Of a DNA stretch of 64,000 nt, positions 32,435-41,829 are shown piece by piece. The stretch's first letter is position 1. Each line of letters begins with the position of its first letter. The stretch spans positions 5,955,001 through 6,019,000 of the forward strand of contig NZ_JARUBN010000001.1 in assembly GCF_029626265.1 (NCBI RefSeq), in the 5' to 3' direction. The notes under the pieces are model-generated. The model was not told the origin of the DNA and ran no database searches. It saw only the letters and a program-made list of their open reading frames with translations. The position numbers and the translations under genes are program-made. This stretch comes from Micromonospora sp. WMMD1102. Its GTDB lineage: Bacteria; Actinomycetota; Actinomycetes; Mycobacteriales; Micromonosporaceae.

Positions 32435-33460
32435 GTGACCACAATCGACGACGTGGCCCGGCTGGCGGGGGTCTCCACCGCCACCGTCTCCCGGGCGCTG
32501 CGCGGGTTGCCGACGGTCTCCGAGACGACCCGGATGCGGGTACTGCTCGCCGCCGAGCAACTCGACTACACCGTCTCGCCCAGCGCCTCCCGGCTGGCCG
32601 GCGGCCGGACCGGCACCATCGCCGCGCTCGTCCCCCGGCTCACCCCCTGGTTCGTCGGTGCCGTGCTGGACGCCGCCGAGGAGGTCCTGCACGCCGCCGG
32701 GTACGACCTGCTGCTGCACAACCTCGGCGGTCGCGGGCACGCCCGGAGCCGGCTGCTGCACCGGTCCACGCTGCCCAAACGGGTCGACGCGGCGATGCTC
32801 GTCGGCACGCCGATGCGCGCCGACGACCTGGCCACGATCGCCGGCCTGGCGCTGCCGGGCGTCACGGTCGGCGCCGGCACGGTGGTGCCGGGCTGGCCGA
32901 GCATCCGGATCGACGACCGGGCGGCCGGCCGGACCGCCACCGAGCACCTGCTCCGGCTCGGGCACCGGCGGATCGCCTGCGTCCGCGGCGACCCGGCCGA
33001 CGAGTTCGCGCACCCGGCGCACCAGGAGCGGCAGCACGGCTACCGGGAGGCGCTCGAGTCCGCCGGGATCGCCCCGGACCCCCGGCTCGGCGCCGAGGTC
33101 CCGGCGGACGCCGAGGGAGGCCGGACGGCCACCGCGCGGCTGATCGCCCGCGGTGACCCGCCGACGGCGGTCTTCGCCACCTGCGACGAGCTGGCGATGG
33201 GGGTGTGCAGCGGGCTGCGGCTGGCCGGGCTGCGGGTACCGGAGCAGGTGAGCGTGATCGGCGTCGACGACCACGACCTGTCCGCCGCGTTCGGGCTGAG
33301 CACCGTGGCCCAGCCCGCGGCCGAGCAGGGCCGGCTGGCCGCCGGTACGCTGCTCGGCCCGCTGGCCGAGCGGACCCGGGCCGAGCCGGAACCCGCGCCG
33401 GTGGTCCTGCCCACCCGGCTCGTCCTACGCGAGTCGACCGCCCCGCCCGAAACAGCCTGA
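32435..33460 (+). CDS. LacI-family regulator of the alpha-glucoside cluster
   Basis: 341 residues from GTG 32435. The helix-turn-helix/hinge (VTTIDDVARLAGVSTATVSRALRGLPTVSETTRMRVL) occupies residues 1-40; the periplasmic-binding-like effector domain follows (IAALVPRLTPWFVGAVLDAAEEVL, GHRRIACVRG, PTAVFATCDELAMGV, VIGVDDHDLSAAFGLSTVAQP). Position between transporter and alpha-glucosidase genes argues for control of both, through the AAGCGCTT operator at 28787-28800. Inducer is probably maltose, trehalose or another alpha-glucoside. Confidence 0.9.
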   Translation: MTTIDDVARLAGVSTATVSRALRGLPTVSETTRMRVLLAAEQLDYTVSPSASRLAGGRTGTIAALVPRLTPWFVGAVLDAAEEVLHAAGYDLLLHNLGGRGHARSRLLHRSTLPKRVDAAMLVGTPMRADDLATIAGLALPGVTVGAGTVVPGWPSIRIDDRAAGRTATEHLLRLGHRRIACVRGDPADEFAHPAHQERQHGYREALESAGIAPDPRLGAEVPADAEGGRTATARLIARGDPPTAVFATCDELAMGVCSGLRLAGLRVPEQVSVIGVDDHDLSAAFGLSTVAQPAAEQGRLAAGTLLGPLAERTRAEPEPAPVVLPTRLVLRESTAPPETA

Positions 33461-33674
33461 GCCCCGTCCCGGCGGAGAGCCGCAGGGTCGACGGTCCGCC
33501 GCCCAGGCGGCCCGCCAGGTCGCACCCACGCCGTCTCCGGAAGGCCCTGGCCCGGCCCTCGGGAAGACTGGAGCCCGGTCCTGCGGAAGACTGGATCTCG
33601 ACGGGCGGAGCCGTACCCCGGGCCGCCCGCGAGGCGCGAGGCGATGGGAGAGCACCCTGAACAGCAGCGAGGCG

Positions 33675-35384
33675 ATGTCCGCCAGCATCGGATCGGACCC
33701 CGGACCGGCCCTGGGCGACGGGCCGGCCGAGGTCGGGCCGTGGTGGCGGCACGCGGTCATCTACCAGATCTATCCCCGCTCCTTCGCCGACTCCGACGGC
33801 GACGGCTTCGGCGACCTGCCCGGGATCATCGCCCGGCTGGACCACCTGGTCGAGTTGGGCGTGGACGCGGTGTGGCTGTCCCCGTTCTATCCCTCGCCGC
33901 AGGCGGACGCCGGCTACGACGTGGCCGACTACCGGGGAGTGGACCCGCTCTTCGGCACACTGGCGGACCTCGACCGGCTGATCGCCGAAACCCACGCCCG
34001 CGGCCTGCGGTTCATCGTCGACCTGGTGCCGAACCACACCTCCGCGGCCCACCCGTGGTTCACCGCCGCGCTGGCCGCCGGGCCCGGCAGTCCGGAGCGG
34101 CAGCGCTACATCTTCCGGGACGGCCGGGGCACCGGCGGCGACGAACCGCCGAACGACTGGGGCAGCGTCTTCGGCGGCCCGGCCTGGACCCGGGTCACCG
34201 AACCGGACGGCAGCCCCGGCCAGTGGTACCTGCACCTCTTCGACACCGGACAGCCGGACCTCAACTGGGACCTGCCCGAGGTGCGCGAGGAGTTCCGGGA
34301 CATCCTGCGGTACTGGCTGGACCGGGGGGTGGACGGTTTCCGGGTGGACGTGGCGAACGGGCTGGTCAAGCAGGCCGACCTGGCCGACTGGCACCCGCCG
34401 GTGGAACCGGTCACCGGGGAGGGCACCGAGGGGCCGCGACCGCCGATGTGGGACCAGGACGGCGTACACGAGATCTACCGGGACTGGCGGCGGGTCCTGG
34501 ACGGATATCCGGGCGAGCGGATCCTGGTCGCGGAGGCGTGGGTGCAGTCGGCCGAGCGGCTGGCCGGGTACGTCCGGCCGGACGAGATGCACCAGGCGTT
34601 CAACTTCGAGTACCTGGAGGCGGCCTGGACCGCCCCGATCCAGTACGCGGTGATCACCCGTTCGCTGGCCGCCAACGAGGCGGTCGGCGCACCGACCACC
34701 TGGGTGCTCTCCAACCACGACGTGCTGCGGCACGCCAGCCGGCTCGGGTTGCCGGTCGGCACCCGCCGGCCGCTCGGCATCGGCGTCGACGATCCGCAGC
34801 CGGACGGCGTCGTCGGGCTGCGCCGGGCCCGGGCGGCCACCCTGCTGATGCTGGCCCTGCCCGGCTCCGCCTACCTCTACCAGGGCGAGGAGCTGGGGCT
34901 GCCGGAGCACACCACGCTGCCCGACGAGGCCCGGCAGGACCCGACCTGGCAGCGGAGTGGGCACACCGAGCGGGGCCGGGACGGCTGCCGGGTGCCGATC
35001 CCGTGGGAGGCGGACGCCCCGTCGTACGGCTTCGGCCCGACCGACGCGAGCTGGCTGCCGCAGCCGGCGATCTGGGCCGAGTACGCCCTGGACCGGCAGC
35101 GCGGGGTGGGCGGCTCGACGTACGAGCTGTACCGGACCAGCCTGCGGCTGCGCCGCGACCTGCGGCTCGGCGCCGGCACCGTGTACTGGCTGACCAGCCC
35201 GGACGACGTGCTCTACTTCCGCAACGGGACCCTGCGGGTGCTGACCAACTTCGGCGCCGACCCGGTCGAGCTGCCGGCCGGTGCCGAGCTGGTGCACGCC
35301 AGCGGCCCGCTGGACGCCGACGGCCGGGTGCCGACCGACGTCACCGTCTGGCTCCGGGTCGCCGAGCAGGGCGCCTCGGACTGA
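33675..35384 (+). CDS. GH13 alpha-glucosidase
   Basis: 569 residues from ATG 33675 (CTG 33657 behind GGGAG is a less likely start). TIM-barrel GH13 with conserved regions VDLVPNH (115-121), nucleophile Asp225 in GFRVDVANG, acid/base Glu287 in LVAEAW and Asp349 in VLSNHD. Resembles AglA/oligo-1,6-glucosidase types (QIYPRSFADSDGDGFGDLPGI). No signal peptide, so it acts in the cytoplasm on imported oligosaccharides, in line with the transporter in the cluster. The 214 bases upstream hold no operator I recognise. Confidence 0.93.
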   Translation: MSASIGSDPGPALGDGPAEVGPWWRHAVIYQIYPRSFADSDGDGFGDLPGIIARLDHLVELGVDAVWLSPFYPSPQADAGYDVADYRGVDPLFGTLADLDRLIAETHARGLRFIVDLVPNHTSAAHPWFTAALAAGPGSPERQRYIFRDGRGTGGDEPPNDWGSVFGGPAWTRVTEPDGSPGQWYLHLFDTGQPDLNWDLPEVREEFRDILRYWLDRGVDGFRVDVANGLVKQADLADWHPPVEPVTGEGTEGPRPPMWDQDGVHEIYRDWRRVLDGYPGERILVAEAWVQSAERLAGYVRPDEMHQAFNFEYLEAAWTAPIQYAVITRSLAANEAVGAPTTWVLSNHDVLRHASRLGLPVGTRRPLGIGVDDPQPDGVVGLRRARAATLLMLALPGSAYLYQGEELGLPEHTTLPDEARQDPTWQRSGHTERGRDGCRVPIPWEADAPSYGFGPTDASWLPQPAIWAEYALDRQRGVGGSTYELYRTSLRLRRDLRLGAGTVYWLTSPDDVLYFRNGTLRVLTNFGADPVELPAGAELVHASGPLDADGRVPTDVTVWLRVAEQGASD

Positions 35385-35415
35385 GCCGAGCAGGCGAGTC
35401 AACTCTGGATCGTGG

Positions 35416-36888
35416 TCAGCGGGCCGGGCCGGTCGGGTGGGAATTCCCGGCCGGTCCGGCGTCGTCCGGGGCCACCTCCGCCGCCCGTGCGCGCAGCAGC
35501 TCGTGCACCCGGCGGATGTCGTCGGGCGCGCTGCGCGAGGCTAGCCAGTACATGATCCCGGTGGGCAGGAAGAACAGCTGGAAGGCGGCGAGCCCGACGG
35601 CGAAGTTCAGCGGTGGCGGGAACGCCGCGCGCAGCGCCGAGGCGGCCACCCCGATCAGGCCGTTCCCGGTCGCCCGGCCGACCCCGTTGACCAGGTTGCC
35701 GAGGCTGTAGACCGTACCCCGGTGTTCCGGCGGGTTGACGTCGGCGATCAGCGCGAACCAGTTCGGCGAGTTGGCCGAGGTGAGGCCGAGCGCGAGCAGG
35801 GCGGTGAGCAGGCTGAGCCCGACGGTCGGCTCGGTGAAGACGCTGCTGAGCACGGCCGCGGCCACCGCGCCGGCACCGGCACCGTCCGGCACGTCGATCC
35901 GGAGCGGCACGAAGAAGAGCACCGCGTAGAACGGCACCGCGGCCAGCACGCCGACCGCCGCGACCAGGGCACGACCCCGGGGGGTACGCCGTTGCGCGGC
36001 GTCGCCGACCAGCCCGCCGACGATGGAGAGCACCCCGCCGAGCTGGAAGAGTACGGCGAAGACACTGCCCAGCACGGTGGCGGTGGCCGACGAGTACCCC
36101 TGGGCCTCGGCCCGTTCCCGGAACAGGGCTGGCAGCCAGACCAGCGAGCCGAACGCCACCTGGGCGGTGAGGCCCTGCATCACCAGCCAGAGGTTGGTCC
36201 GGCGGTGCAGGATGCCGGGCAGGTCGGCGGGGCTGATCCGGTAGTCGTAGTCCCCGCCGACCGCCAGCGCGCCGGTCAGCTCCGGTTCGCTCTGGCCGCG
36301 CCGGATGTCGTAGGTGAGCAGGTAGGCCAGGGTCGCCACCAGGCCGACGACGCTGAGCAGCAGGAACGGGCGACGCCAGTCCTGCGCGCCGAGCACCCCG
36401 CCGACCAGGGTGCCGGCCAGCGTGCCGACGCCCTGGGAGAGGCCCCAGAAGCTCAGCACCACCCCCCGGCGGCGCGGGCTGACCAGGTCGGTGACCACGG
36501 AGAAGCCGACCGATCCGACCGCGCCGAGCCCGATCGCGGCCAGCAGTTGCGCGCCGAAGAACGCCGGATAGTTCGGGGCGAGCGCGCTGCCGGCGGTGCC
36601 GGCGGCCCAGAGCAGCGTGCCGACCATCAGCAGCGGCTTGCGGTTCGACCGGTCCCCGACGTACGCCCAGCCGACCGCGGCAACCGCGCTGACCAGGAAA
36701 CCCGTCGCGGTGACCGCGCCGATCGCGCCGACGCCGACGTCCAGGGCAGGTGCGATGGAGCCGTATAGCGGCGGCACCAGCCCGATCGCCACGTTGTCCA
36801 GCGAGGCGAGTACGACGAAGACCGCGACGCTGTAGAACCGGTGGACCCGGCCCCCGCCCCGGGCGACTCGCCGGCCACCGATCGTCAT
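35416..36888 (-). CDS. MFS transporter
   Basis: 490 residues from ATG 36888 (GTG 36897 is possible). About 12 membrane helices with the MFS loop motif GDRSNRKPLLMVG after helix 2 and PRRRGVVLSFWGLSQGVGTLAGTLVGG in helices 4-5, plus PPEHRGTVYSLGNLVNGVGRATGNGL. The substrate is not evident; the two-half similarity (PRRRG and PEHRGTV) fits the Spns-like/sugar-phosphate or drug families. Convergent with the alpha-glucosidase gene (31 bases between stops), so it could work on sugars, but this is only by position. Confidence 0.88.
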   Translation of the reverse strand: MTIGGRRVARGGGRVHRFYSVAVFVVLASLDNVAIGLVPPLYGSIAPALDVGVGAIGAVTATGFLVSAVAAVGWAYVGDRSNRKPLLMVGTLLWAAGTAGSALAPNYPAFFGAQLLAAIGLGAVGSVGFSVVTDLVSPRRRGVVLSFWGLSQGVGTLAGTLVGGVLGAQDWRRPFLLLSVVGLVATLAYLLTYDIRRGQSEPELTGALAVGGDYDYRISPADLPGILHRRTNLWLVMQGLTAQVAFGSLVWLPALFRERAEAQGYSSATATVLGSVFAVLFQLGGVLSIVGGLVGDAAQRRTPRGRALVAAVGVLAAVPFYAVLFFVPLRIDVPDGAGAGAVAAAVLSSVFTEPTVGLSLLTALLALGLTSANSPNWFALIADVNPPEHRGTVYSLGNLVNGVGRATGNGLIGVAASALRAAFPPPLNFAVGLAAFQLFFLPTGIMYWLASRSAPDDIRRVHELLRARAAEVAPDDAGPAGNSHPTGPAR

Positions 36889-37076
36889 CTCCGGCACCTA
36901 ACCAGGATCAGGTAACGCCGAGGTGACGGTGTCGCCGGGTGGCGTATCCGGAATCCGCTGGTTGGTACGGCATTCCGGTCCGGCCCCCGGTACGGCATCG
37001 TAGTGTTCGCGCGACCCTGCGTAATGGCGGGAAGGTTCGCGGCGGATGTCTCGACACCGGATTCGGTGGAGGTGCG

Positions 37077-39029
37077 GTGGAGCCGACGATGACGAACGTA
37101 CGGCAGCGGGTCGCCGAGTCCGCCCGGGAGGAGGAACGGGACGATCCGGCGGCGCTGCCGGAGCTGGCCGACGCCGGGTGGATGCACCACGGTGCCACGT
37201 TCGCCGAGACGAGTTTCTGGGCGGTGGCCCGGCAACTGCCGGCGCTGGTCCGCGAGGCGGTGGTGCTGGCCTGGCGGGTGAGCCGGACGGACACGCTGGC
37301 CGCGATCGGCCTGAACGTCGTCGCCGGCACCATGATCACGTTCGGGCTGCTCGCCACCAGCACCGTACTGCGGGAACTCTTCGCCTCCGGGCCGACCCCG
37401 GACCGGGTCCGCTCGGCGGCTCCCAGCCTGGTGGTGGCGGCCCTGGCGGTGATGGCCAAGGGCGGCCTGACCATCGCGGCCGGCTGGGCCCAGGCCCGGC
37501 TCGCCCCGCAGATCAACTACCGGGTCGAGCTACGGCTCTTCGAGGCGACCACCGCGGTCGACCTGGCCGCCTTCGACGACGCCGGTTTCGCCGAGGAGAT
37601 GGACCGGGCCCGGGACCGGGGCATGGCCGAGGCGGCGTCGATCGTCGACGACACGGTCAACCTGATCACCGGGCTGGTCGGGGTGGTCGCCACCGCCGCC
37701 GCCGTCACGGTGATCCAGCCACTGCTGCTGCCCTGCCTGCTGGTCGCGGCGGTGCCGTCGGCGGTCACCGCGGTCCGGATCGCCCGCCGGGAGTACGTCG
37801 CGCTGCTGGCCCGGATCACCCGGCGGCGCCGGATGTGGATGCTCGCCACCCTGATGGCGAACCGGCACACCGCGGTCGAGGTGCGGACGTACCAGATGCG
37901 GGGGTTCCTGCTCGGCGAGTACCGCCGGGTGATGCGGATGGAGACCCGGGCCCAGCTCCGGCTGGTCCGGTCGCAGACGGCGACCCGGGTCGGCGGTGGT
38001 TCGGTGGCCGGGCTGGCCACCTTCGCGGTCTACGCCGTCCTCGGCTGGCTGCTGCTGGCCGGTGTGGTGCCGCTGGCCGCCGCCGCGACGGCACTACTGG
38101 CGCTCCAGGCCGCCCGGACCAGCCTGGGCAACACGATCCACGCCACGAACGCGCTGTACGAGGACGCGCTCTACTACCGGGACTTCCTGACCTTCCTGGA
38201 GCGGGCTGACGGGCGTACCCGCAGCGGGGGCGGGGCGGAGGTCACCGGCTTCGAGGAGATCGAGGTCGACGAGGTCAGCCTGCACTACCCGGACACCGAG
38301 AAGCCGGCGGTGGACCGGGTCAGCCTGACCGTACGCCGGGGTGAGGTGATCGCCCTGGTCGGCGAGAACGGCTCCGGCAAGACCACCCTGGCCAAGCTGC
38401 TCGCCGGGCTCTACCGGCCGACCGGCGGGACGATCCGCTGGGACGGCGTGCCGACCGGTGCGCTCGACCCGGGCAGTGTCGCCGCCCAGGTGGCGGTACT
38501 GAGCCAGGACTGGTGGAGGTTTCCGTTCACGGCCCGGCAGAACATCACGATCGGCAGGTACGACCGGGCCGAGGAGGCCGGACCCTCCGTGGTGGAGGCG
38601 GCGCGGGCGGCCTCGGCGCACGAGATGGTCAGCGGGCTGCCGCACGGCTACAACACGCTGCTCGACCGCGGTTTCCGGGACGGCCACGACCTCTCCGGCG
38701 GCCAGTGGCAGCGGTTGGTGGCGGCCCGGGGGCTCTACCGGGACGGCCGGCTGCTGATCTGCGACGAGCCGTCGGCCGCGCTGGACGCCCGGGCCGAGCA
38801 CGCGCTCTTCCAGCAGTTCCGCCGGCATCCGGGCCGGACCGTCGTGTTGATCACGCACCGGCTGGCGAACGTGCGGCACGCCGACCGGATCTACGTGATG
38901 CGGGACGGCCGGCTGGTCGATCAGGGCGACCACGACCAGCTGATGGCGGCCGGCGGCCTGTACCGCGAACTCTTCGACCTCCAGGCCAGCGGCTACGCCG
39001 AACGGGCCGGCGGATCAGCCGGAATGTGA
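37077..39029 (+). CDS. ABC transporter, fused permease and ATPase
   Basis: 650 residues from GTG 37077, chosen because GGAGG (37068-37072) lies 4 bases ahead; ATG 37089 is the alternative. The N-terminal half has about six membrane helices (residues ~60-390). The ATPase half is complete: Walker A GENGSGKTTLAKLLAGL, Q-loop VLSQDWWRFPFTARQNI, signature LSGGQWQRLVAARG, Walker B LLICDEPSAALD, H-loop VVLITHR. Architecture is that of peptide or lipid half-transporters acting as homodimers. No RiPP precursor or peptidase domain is nearby, so the cargo is unknown. Confidence 0.9.
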   Translation: MEPTMTNVRQRVAESAREEERDDPAALPELADAGWMHHGATFAETSFWAVARQLPALVREAVVLAWRVSRTDTLAAIGLNVVAGTMITFGLLATSTVLRELFASGPTPDRVRSAAPSLVVAALAVMAKGGLTIAAGWAQARLAPQINYRVELRLFEATTAVDLAAFDDAGFAEEMDRARDRGMAEAASIVDDTVNLITGLVGVVATAAAVTVIQPLLLPCLLVAAVPSAVTAVRIARREYVALLARITRRRRMWMLATLMANRHTAVEVRTYQMRGFLLGEYRRVMRMETRAQLRLVRSQTATRVGGGSVAGLATFAVYAVLGWLLLAGVVPLAAAATALLALQAARTSLGNTIHATNALYEDALYYRDFLTFLERADGRTRSGGGAEVTGFEEIEVDEVSLHYPDTEKPAVDRVSLTVRRGEVIALVGENGSGKTTLAKLLAGLYRPTGGTIRWDGVPTGALDPGSVAAQVAVLSQDWWRFPFTARQNITIGRYDRAEEAGPSVVEAARAASAHEMVSGLPHGYNTLLDRGFRDGHDLSGGQWQRLVAARGLYRDGRLLICDEPSAALDARAEHALFQQFRRHPGRTVVLITHRLANVRHADRIYVMRDGRLVDQGDHDQLMAAGGLYRELFDLQASGYAERAGGSAGM

Positions 39030-39061
39030 CACCCGGGTCCCCGGCGACGCTATTCCAGTCA

Positions 39062-39121
39062 GCCGGCTGGGGTGCGGCGTGCGCCCGGTGCCCCCAGCCA
39101 CCGAGTCACACCCCAGCCGGC
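39062..39121. terminator. 13-bp inverted repeat between convergent genes
   Basis: GCCGGCTGGGGTG (39062-39074) pairs exactly with 39109-39121; the 34-base interval has its own GC pairing. It separates the ABC transporter gene (+) from the DUF6458 gene (-). Confidence 0.55.
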
Positions 39122-39145
39122 CCCGACGTCCGTGCTCCGCCGTTA

Positions 39146-39421
39146 CTACCGGGGCGGCAGCACGTCGCGCCGCTCCTCGACCCGGCGGTACTCGGTCGGC
39201 TCGGTCGTCCTGACCTCGCGGTACTCGGTCGGCTCGGCGGTGGTGGTAACCGCGCGACGCCGGTTGCCCCAGATCACCGTGGTCATGATCAGGCCCAGTA
39301 CGCCCGCCGCCATCAGGATCCAGCCGACCACGTCCAGGTCCAGGCCGCCGACGCTGACGTTGAGCGCGAAGGTGAGGATCGCACCGAGCGCGATCAGGAA
39401 GATGCTGGTGCCGATTCCCAT
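39146..39421 (-). CDS. DUF6458 family small membrane protein
   Basis: 91 residues from ATG 39421, with GAGGAGG 8 bases ahead. Two helices (IGTSIFLIALGAILTFAL and VVGWILMAAGVLGLIMTTVIW) with SVGGLDLDVVG between them are the DUF6458 core. The tail carries two imperfect copies of a TEPTEYREV unit. Function unknown. Confidence 0.85.
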   Translation of the reverse strand: MGIGTSIFLIALGAILTFALNVSVGGLDLDVVGWILMAAGVLGLIMTTVIWGNRRRAVTTTAEPTEYREVRTTEPTEYRRVEERRDVLPPR

Positions 39422-39628
39422 GACATGCCTCCTCGTGGGGGATGCTTGGCTGTCATCGGAGTTGCTACCCAGTCGCCGCCCCGGCGAATCGTGCTCTGCG
39501 CTGGACAGCGGGTTACGGTGCGCCGGGTTCGCGGCCACCGAGGGCGGTGCGGCGGAGGAGCGCCGGGCTGACCTGTGCCGGCGGAGACCGCCTCCGGGCG
39601 CCCTGCTCGGCATTCGGTCAGCCGGCCG

Positions 39629-40603
39629 CTACTTCGCGGACGTCCTCCGGAACGGCGGTGCGGGGAGCAGGACCCGGAGGCTTCCGGGCTGGCCGGCGTG
39701 TCGGCGCTGGCGGACGGCGTAGCCGGCGAACAGGGCCAGCACCAGTACGGAGGTCGCGAGGCCGCCCAGGAAGATGCTGCCGGTGTGGTCGGTGGCGGCG
39801 GCCGGTGCGGCGGTCCCGGGTGCGAAGCTGACCTGGCCGGTCGCGGAGCGGCGGGTCCATCCGCTGCGGAGATCGAGCGTCGCGGTCCACGGACCGTCCG
39901 GTACCTGTTGGCCGACGGGTGCCGTGATGGTGGCCGTCGCGCCCAGGGCGAGGGTGGGTGCCTCGACCTTGATCGGGCCTTTGGTGAGTTCGTCCGGCCC
40001 GTCCTTGAGCATCAGGCTTCCGGCCAGGTCGAGGGCGCGTTCACCGGTGTTCGTCACCTCGGCGGTGAGCAGGGCGGTGCCGTCCGGGGCCCGGGTGCCG
40101 GCGAGACGGCCGATGGTGAAGTCGGACGGGGGTTCACCGCCCGGTCCGACCGACAGGTAGATCCGGATTCCGGCCCGGCCGACGTGCCGCACGCTCTCGT
40201 CGCCGAACCCGGGGGTCTCGGCCCAGACGACGCCGTAGCGCTCTCCCGCCGAGGCGTTCTCCGGTACCGCGATGGTGACCCATACCGGCTTCTCCTCCTC
40301 GGGTTTCAACCTGAGGTGGTCGGAGTCGACGGTCACCCAGCTCGACAGCTCGTTCGCGGTGCGCTCGGGTGCGACGGTCCACCGGTCCCCGTCCACGTCG
40401 GCGGCGGCCGGGTAGACGGTGACCTTCCGCCGGATCTGCGAGGTGTTGGCCACCACCATCCGGCGCCGGATCGTGGTGCCGGGGTTCAGGTGGTCGACGA
40501 TGTACTGGTAGGCGCGGATGTCGTCACGGCGGTTCGCCGGCGCGTCGAGCAGCCGGACGCCCACCCCGACCTGCGGCGGCTCCGGCGTGGGTGCGGGCGG
40601 CAC
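39629..40603 (-). CDS. DUF916/WxLIP-like surface protein with C-terminal membrane anchor
   Basis: 324 residues from the first standard start (GTG 40603). The front domain (IRAYQYIVDHLNPGTTIRRRMVVANTSQ, KVTVYPAAAD, VWVTIAVPENASAGERYGVVW) matches the DUF916 fold of WxL-interacting proteins; a second Ig-like domain (TAEVTNTGERALDLAGSLML) follows, then a membrane helix (IFLGGLATSVLVLALFAGYAV) and a basic cytoplasmic end. In Firmicutes such proteins hold WxL proteins and peptidoglycan at the surface. A signal peptide is encoded directly upstream (RRLAALGLAAATLLTAANPVAA) but only a CTG (40684) or ATT could start it (see findings). Last gene of the WxL-like group. Confidence 0.75.
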   Translation of the reverse strand: MPPAPTPEPPQVGVGVRLLDAPANRRDDIRAYQYIVDHLNPGTTIRRRMVVANTSQIRRKVTVYPAAADVDGDRWTVAPERTANELSSWVTVDSDHLRLKPEEEKPVWVTIAVPENASAGERYGVVWAETPGFGDESVRHVGRAGIRIYLSVGPGGEPPSDFTIGRLAGTRAPDGTALLTAEVTNTGERALDLAGSLMLKDGPDELTKGPIKVEAPTLALGATATITAPVGQQVPDGPWTATLDLRSGWTRRSATGQVSFAPGTAAPAAATDHTGSIFLGGLATSVLVLALFAGYAVRQRRHAGQPGSLRVLLPAPPFRRTSAK

Positions 40604-40673
40604 GGCGGCGACCGGGTTTGCCGCCGTCAGCAGCGTGGCGGCGGCGAGACCGAGCGCCGCGAGGCGCCGGGGG

Positions 40674-41219
40674 TCACGACACAGAATGGGTCACCGTACC
40701 GACGTAGAGGCCACCGACAGCGCCCGGCGGGATGGTGATTTCCAGGGTCGGGTTCCAGCTCGCGGTGTTGTTGCCGCTGCCGGAGGTCTTGCTGAAGGCG
40801 ACGCGTGGCTCGCTGAGGGTCACCCGCTCGTCCCGGGTGGGTTGGCCCGGCACGAACACGCCGGTCCCGGTGGTGGCGACCGCCGGTCCGGACCAGTACT
40901 CGACCAGCTGGGGTGGAATGATCTCGCTGGGCTCTCCGTCGTCGGTGCGGAAGTCGGAGGCGACGACCTGGGCGACCCAGGTGGCGGTAGCGGCGGCCCG
41001 TTGGTCGCGGACCGTAACCACTCCCATCTGCCCGACGAGCCGCCCGCCGGGGAAGGCCGAGCCGAGGTTGACGGAGGCCGGCACCTCGATGGTCAGGTTC
41101 GCGGTGGCAACGGTGAACGTGACGATCGTGTCCGCGGACGGCTGCGCCGCCGCCGGGGAGGCGACGGCGAGGGTCACCGCGGCCACCCCGAGCACAGGTA
41201 GGAGCTTCTTCATGAGCAT
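40674..41219 (-). CDS. secreted WxL-like beta-sandwich protein 2
   Basis: 181 residues (179 from the second ATG at 41213). Signal peptide KKLLPVLGVAAVTLAVASPAAA, then a mature domain with VTVRDQRAAATATWVAQVV (the proximal W-x-V/L motif preceded by the TVxDxR strand) and the closing LYVGTVTHSVS, equivalent to the distal motif of WxL domains. 38% or more of positions look shared with the neighbour at 41281 by eye (WNPTLxIxIPxxAVxGLYxGxVTHSVS). Probably bound at the cell surface by the DUF916-like protein whose gene overlaps its stop. Confidence 0.75.
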   Translation of the reverse strand: MLMKKLLPVLGVAAVTLAVASPAAAQPSADTIVTFTVATANLTIEVPASVNLGSAFPGGRLVGQMGVVTVRDQRAAATATWVAQVVASDFRTDDGEPSEIIPPQLVEYWSGPAVATTGTGVFVPGQPTRDERVTLSEPRVAFSKTSGSGNNTASWNPTLEITIPPGAVGGLYVGTVTHSVS

Positions 41220-41280
41220 GTTGTAACACGACGATTCGGAGGAAATCCGGCTATCCGGAGCTATTGCTGGAAAAAGGTCG

Positions 41281-41823
41281 TCAGGAGACCGAATGGGTCA
41301 CCCTGCCCTGGTAGAGGCCGGCAACCGCGGTCGACGGGATGGCGATCACCAGAGTCGGGTTCCAACTGACCCGGTTGTTCGCGTTGCCGGAGGTCTTGCG
41401 GAAGGCGACGCGGGGCACCGTCAGCACCTGCGCCTGCGCGCTGGTGGGCTGTCCGGGGATCAGGTTGCCCCCGCCCACGGCCCGGGTCGCCGGCCCGGAC
41501 CAGTAGGAGACCCGGCTGGTGGGGATCGTCTGTGCCGGTGACCCGGCGCCGGTGGTGAACGCCGTCGCCGAGACGGTCACGGTCCAGACGTTCGGGTTGA
41601 TCGGTCGGGTGTCGTAGACGGTGACCGTGCCCATCTGCCGGCTGAGAGTGGTGCCGGGCAACGCCGCGCCGAGATTGACCGCGGCCGGCACCACGATCTC
41701 CAGATTCGTCTGTAGCGCACGGGCGATCACGAACGTGGCAGCGGCGGCCTGTCCGGACGACGGGATCAGCACGCACATCGCTGCGACGAGAGCAAATGCG
41801 ACTAATGCTCTTAAGTAACGCAC
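41281..41823 (-). CDS. secreted WxL-like beta-sandwich protein 1
   Basis: 180 residues from GTG 41823. Signal peptide (LRALVAFALVAAMCVLIPSSGQAAA), then TVTVYDTRPINPNVWTVTVS with the W-x-V motif and ending WNPTLVIAIPSTAVAGLYQGRVTHSVS. A perfect TATAAT lies 6 bases before the GTG, so the mRNA is probably leaderless and this gene opens the three-gene surface-protein unit. Paralogue of 40674-41219, separated by 61 bases; a tandem duplication is the simplest origin. Family call rests on motifs, not on a search. Confidence 0.75.
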   Translation of the reverse strand: MRYLRALVAFALVAAMCVLIPSSGQAAAATFVIARALQTNLEIVVPAAVNLGAALPGTTLSRQMGTVTVYDTRPINPNVWTVTVSATAFTTGAGSPAQTIPTSRVSYWSGPATRAVGGGNLIPGQPTSAQAQVLTVPRVAFRKTSGNANNRVSWNPTLVIAIPSTAVAGLYQGRVTHSVS

Positions 41824-41829
41824 GACATT

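Noticed and set aside
37077..39029. ABC exporter as part of a lanthipeptide or lasso peptide cluster
   Set aside because: No peptidase domain, precursor peptide or modifying enzyme nearby.
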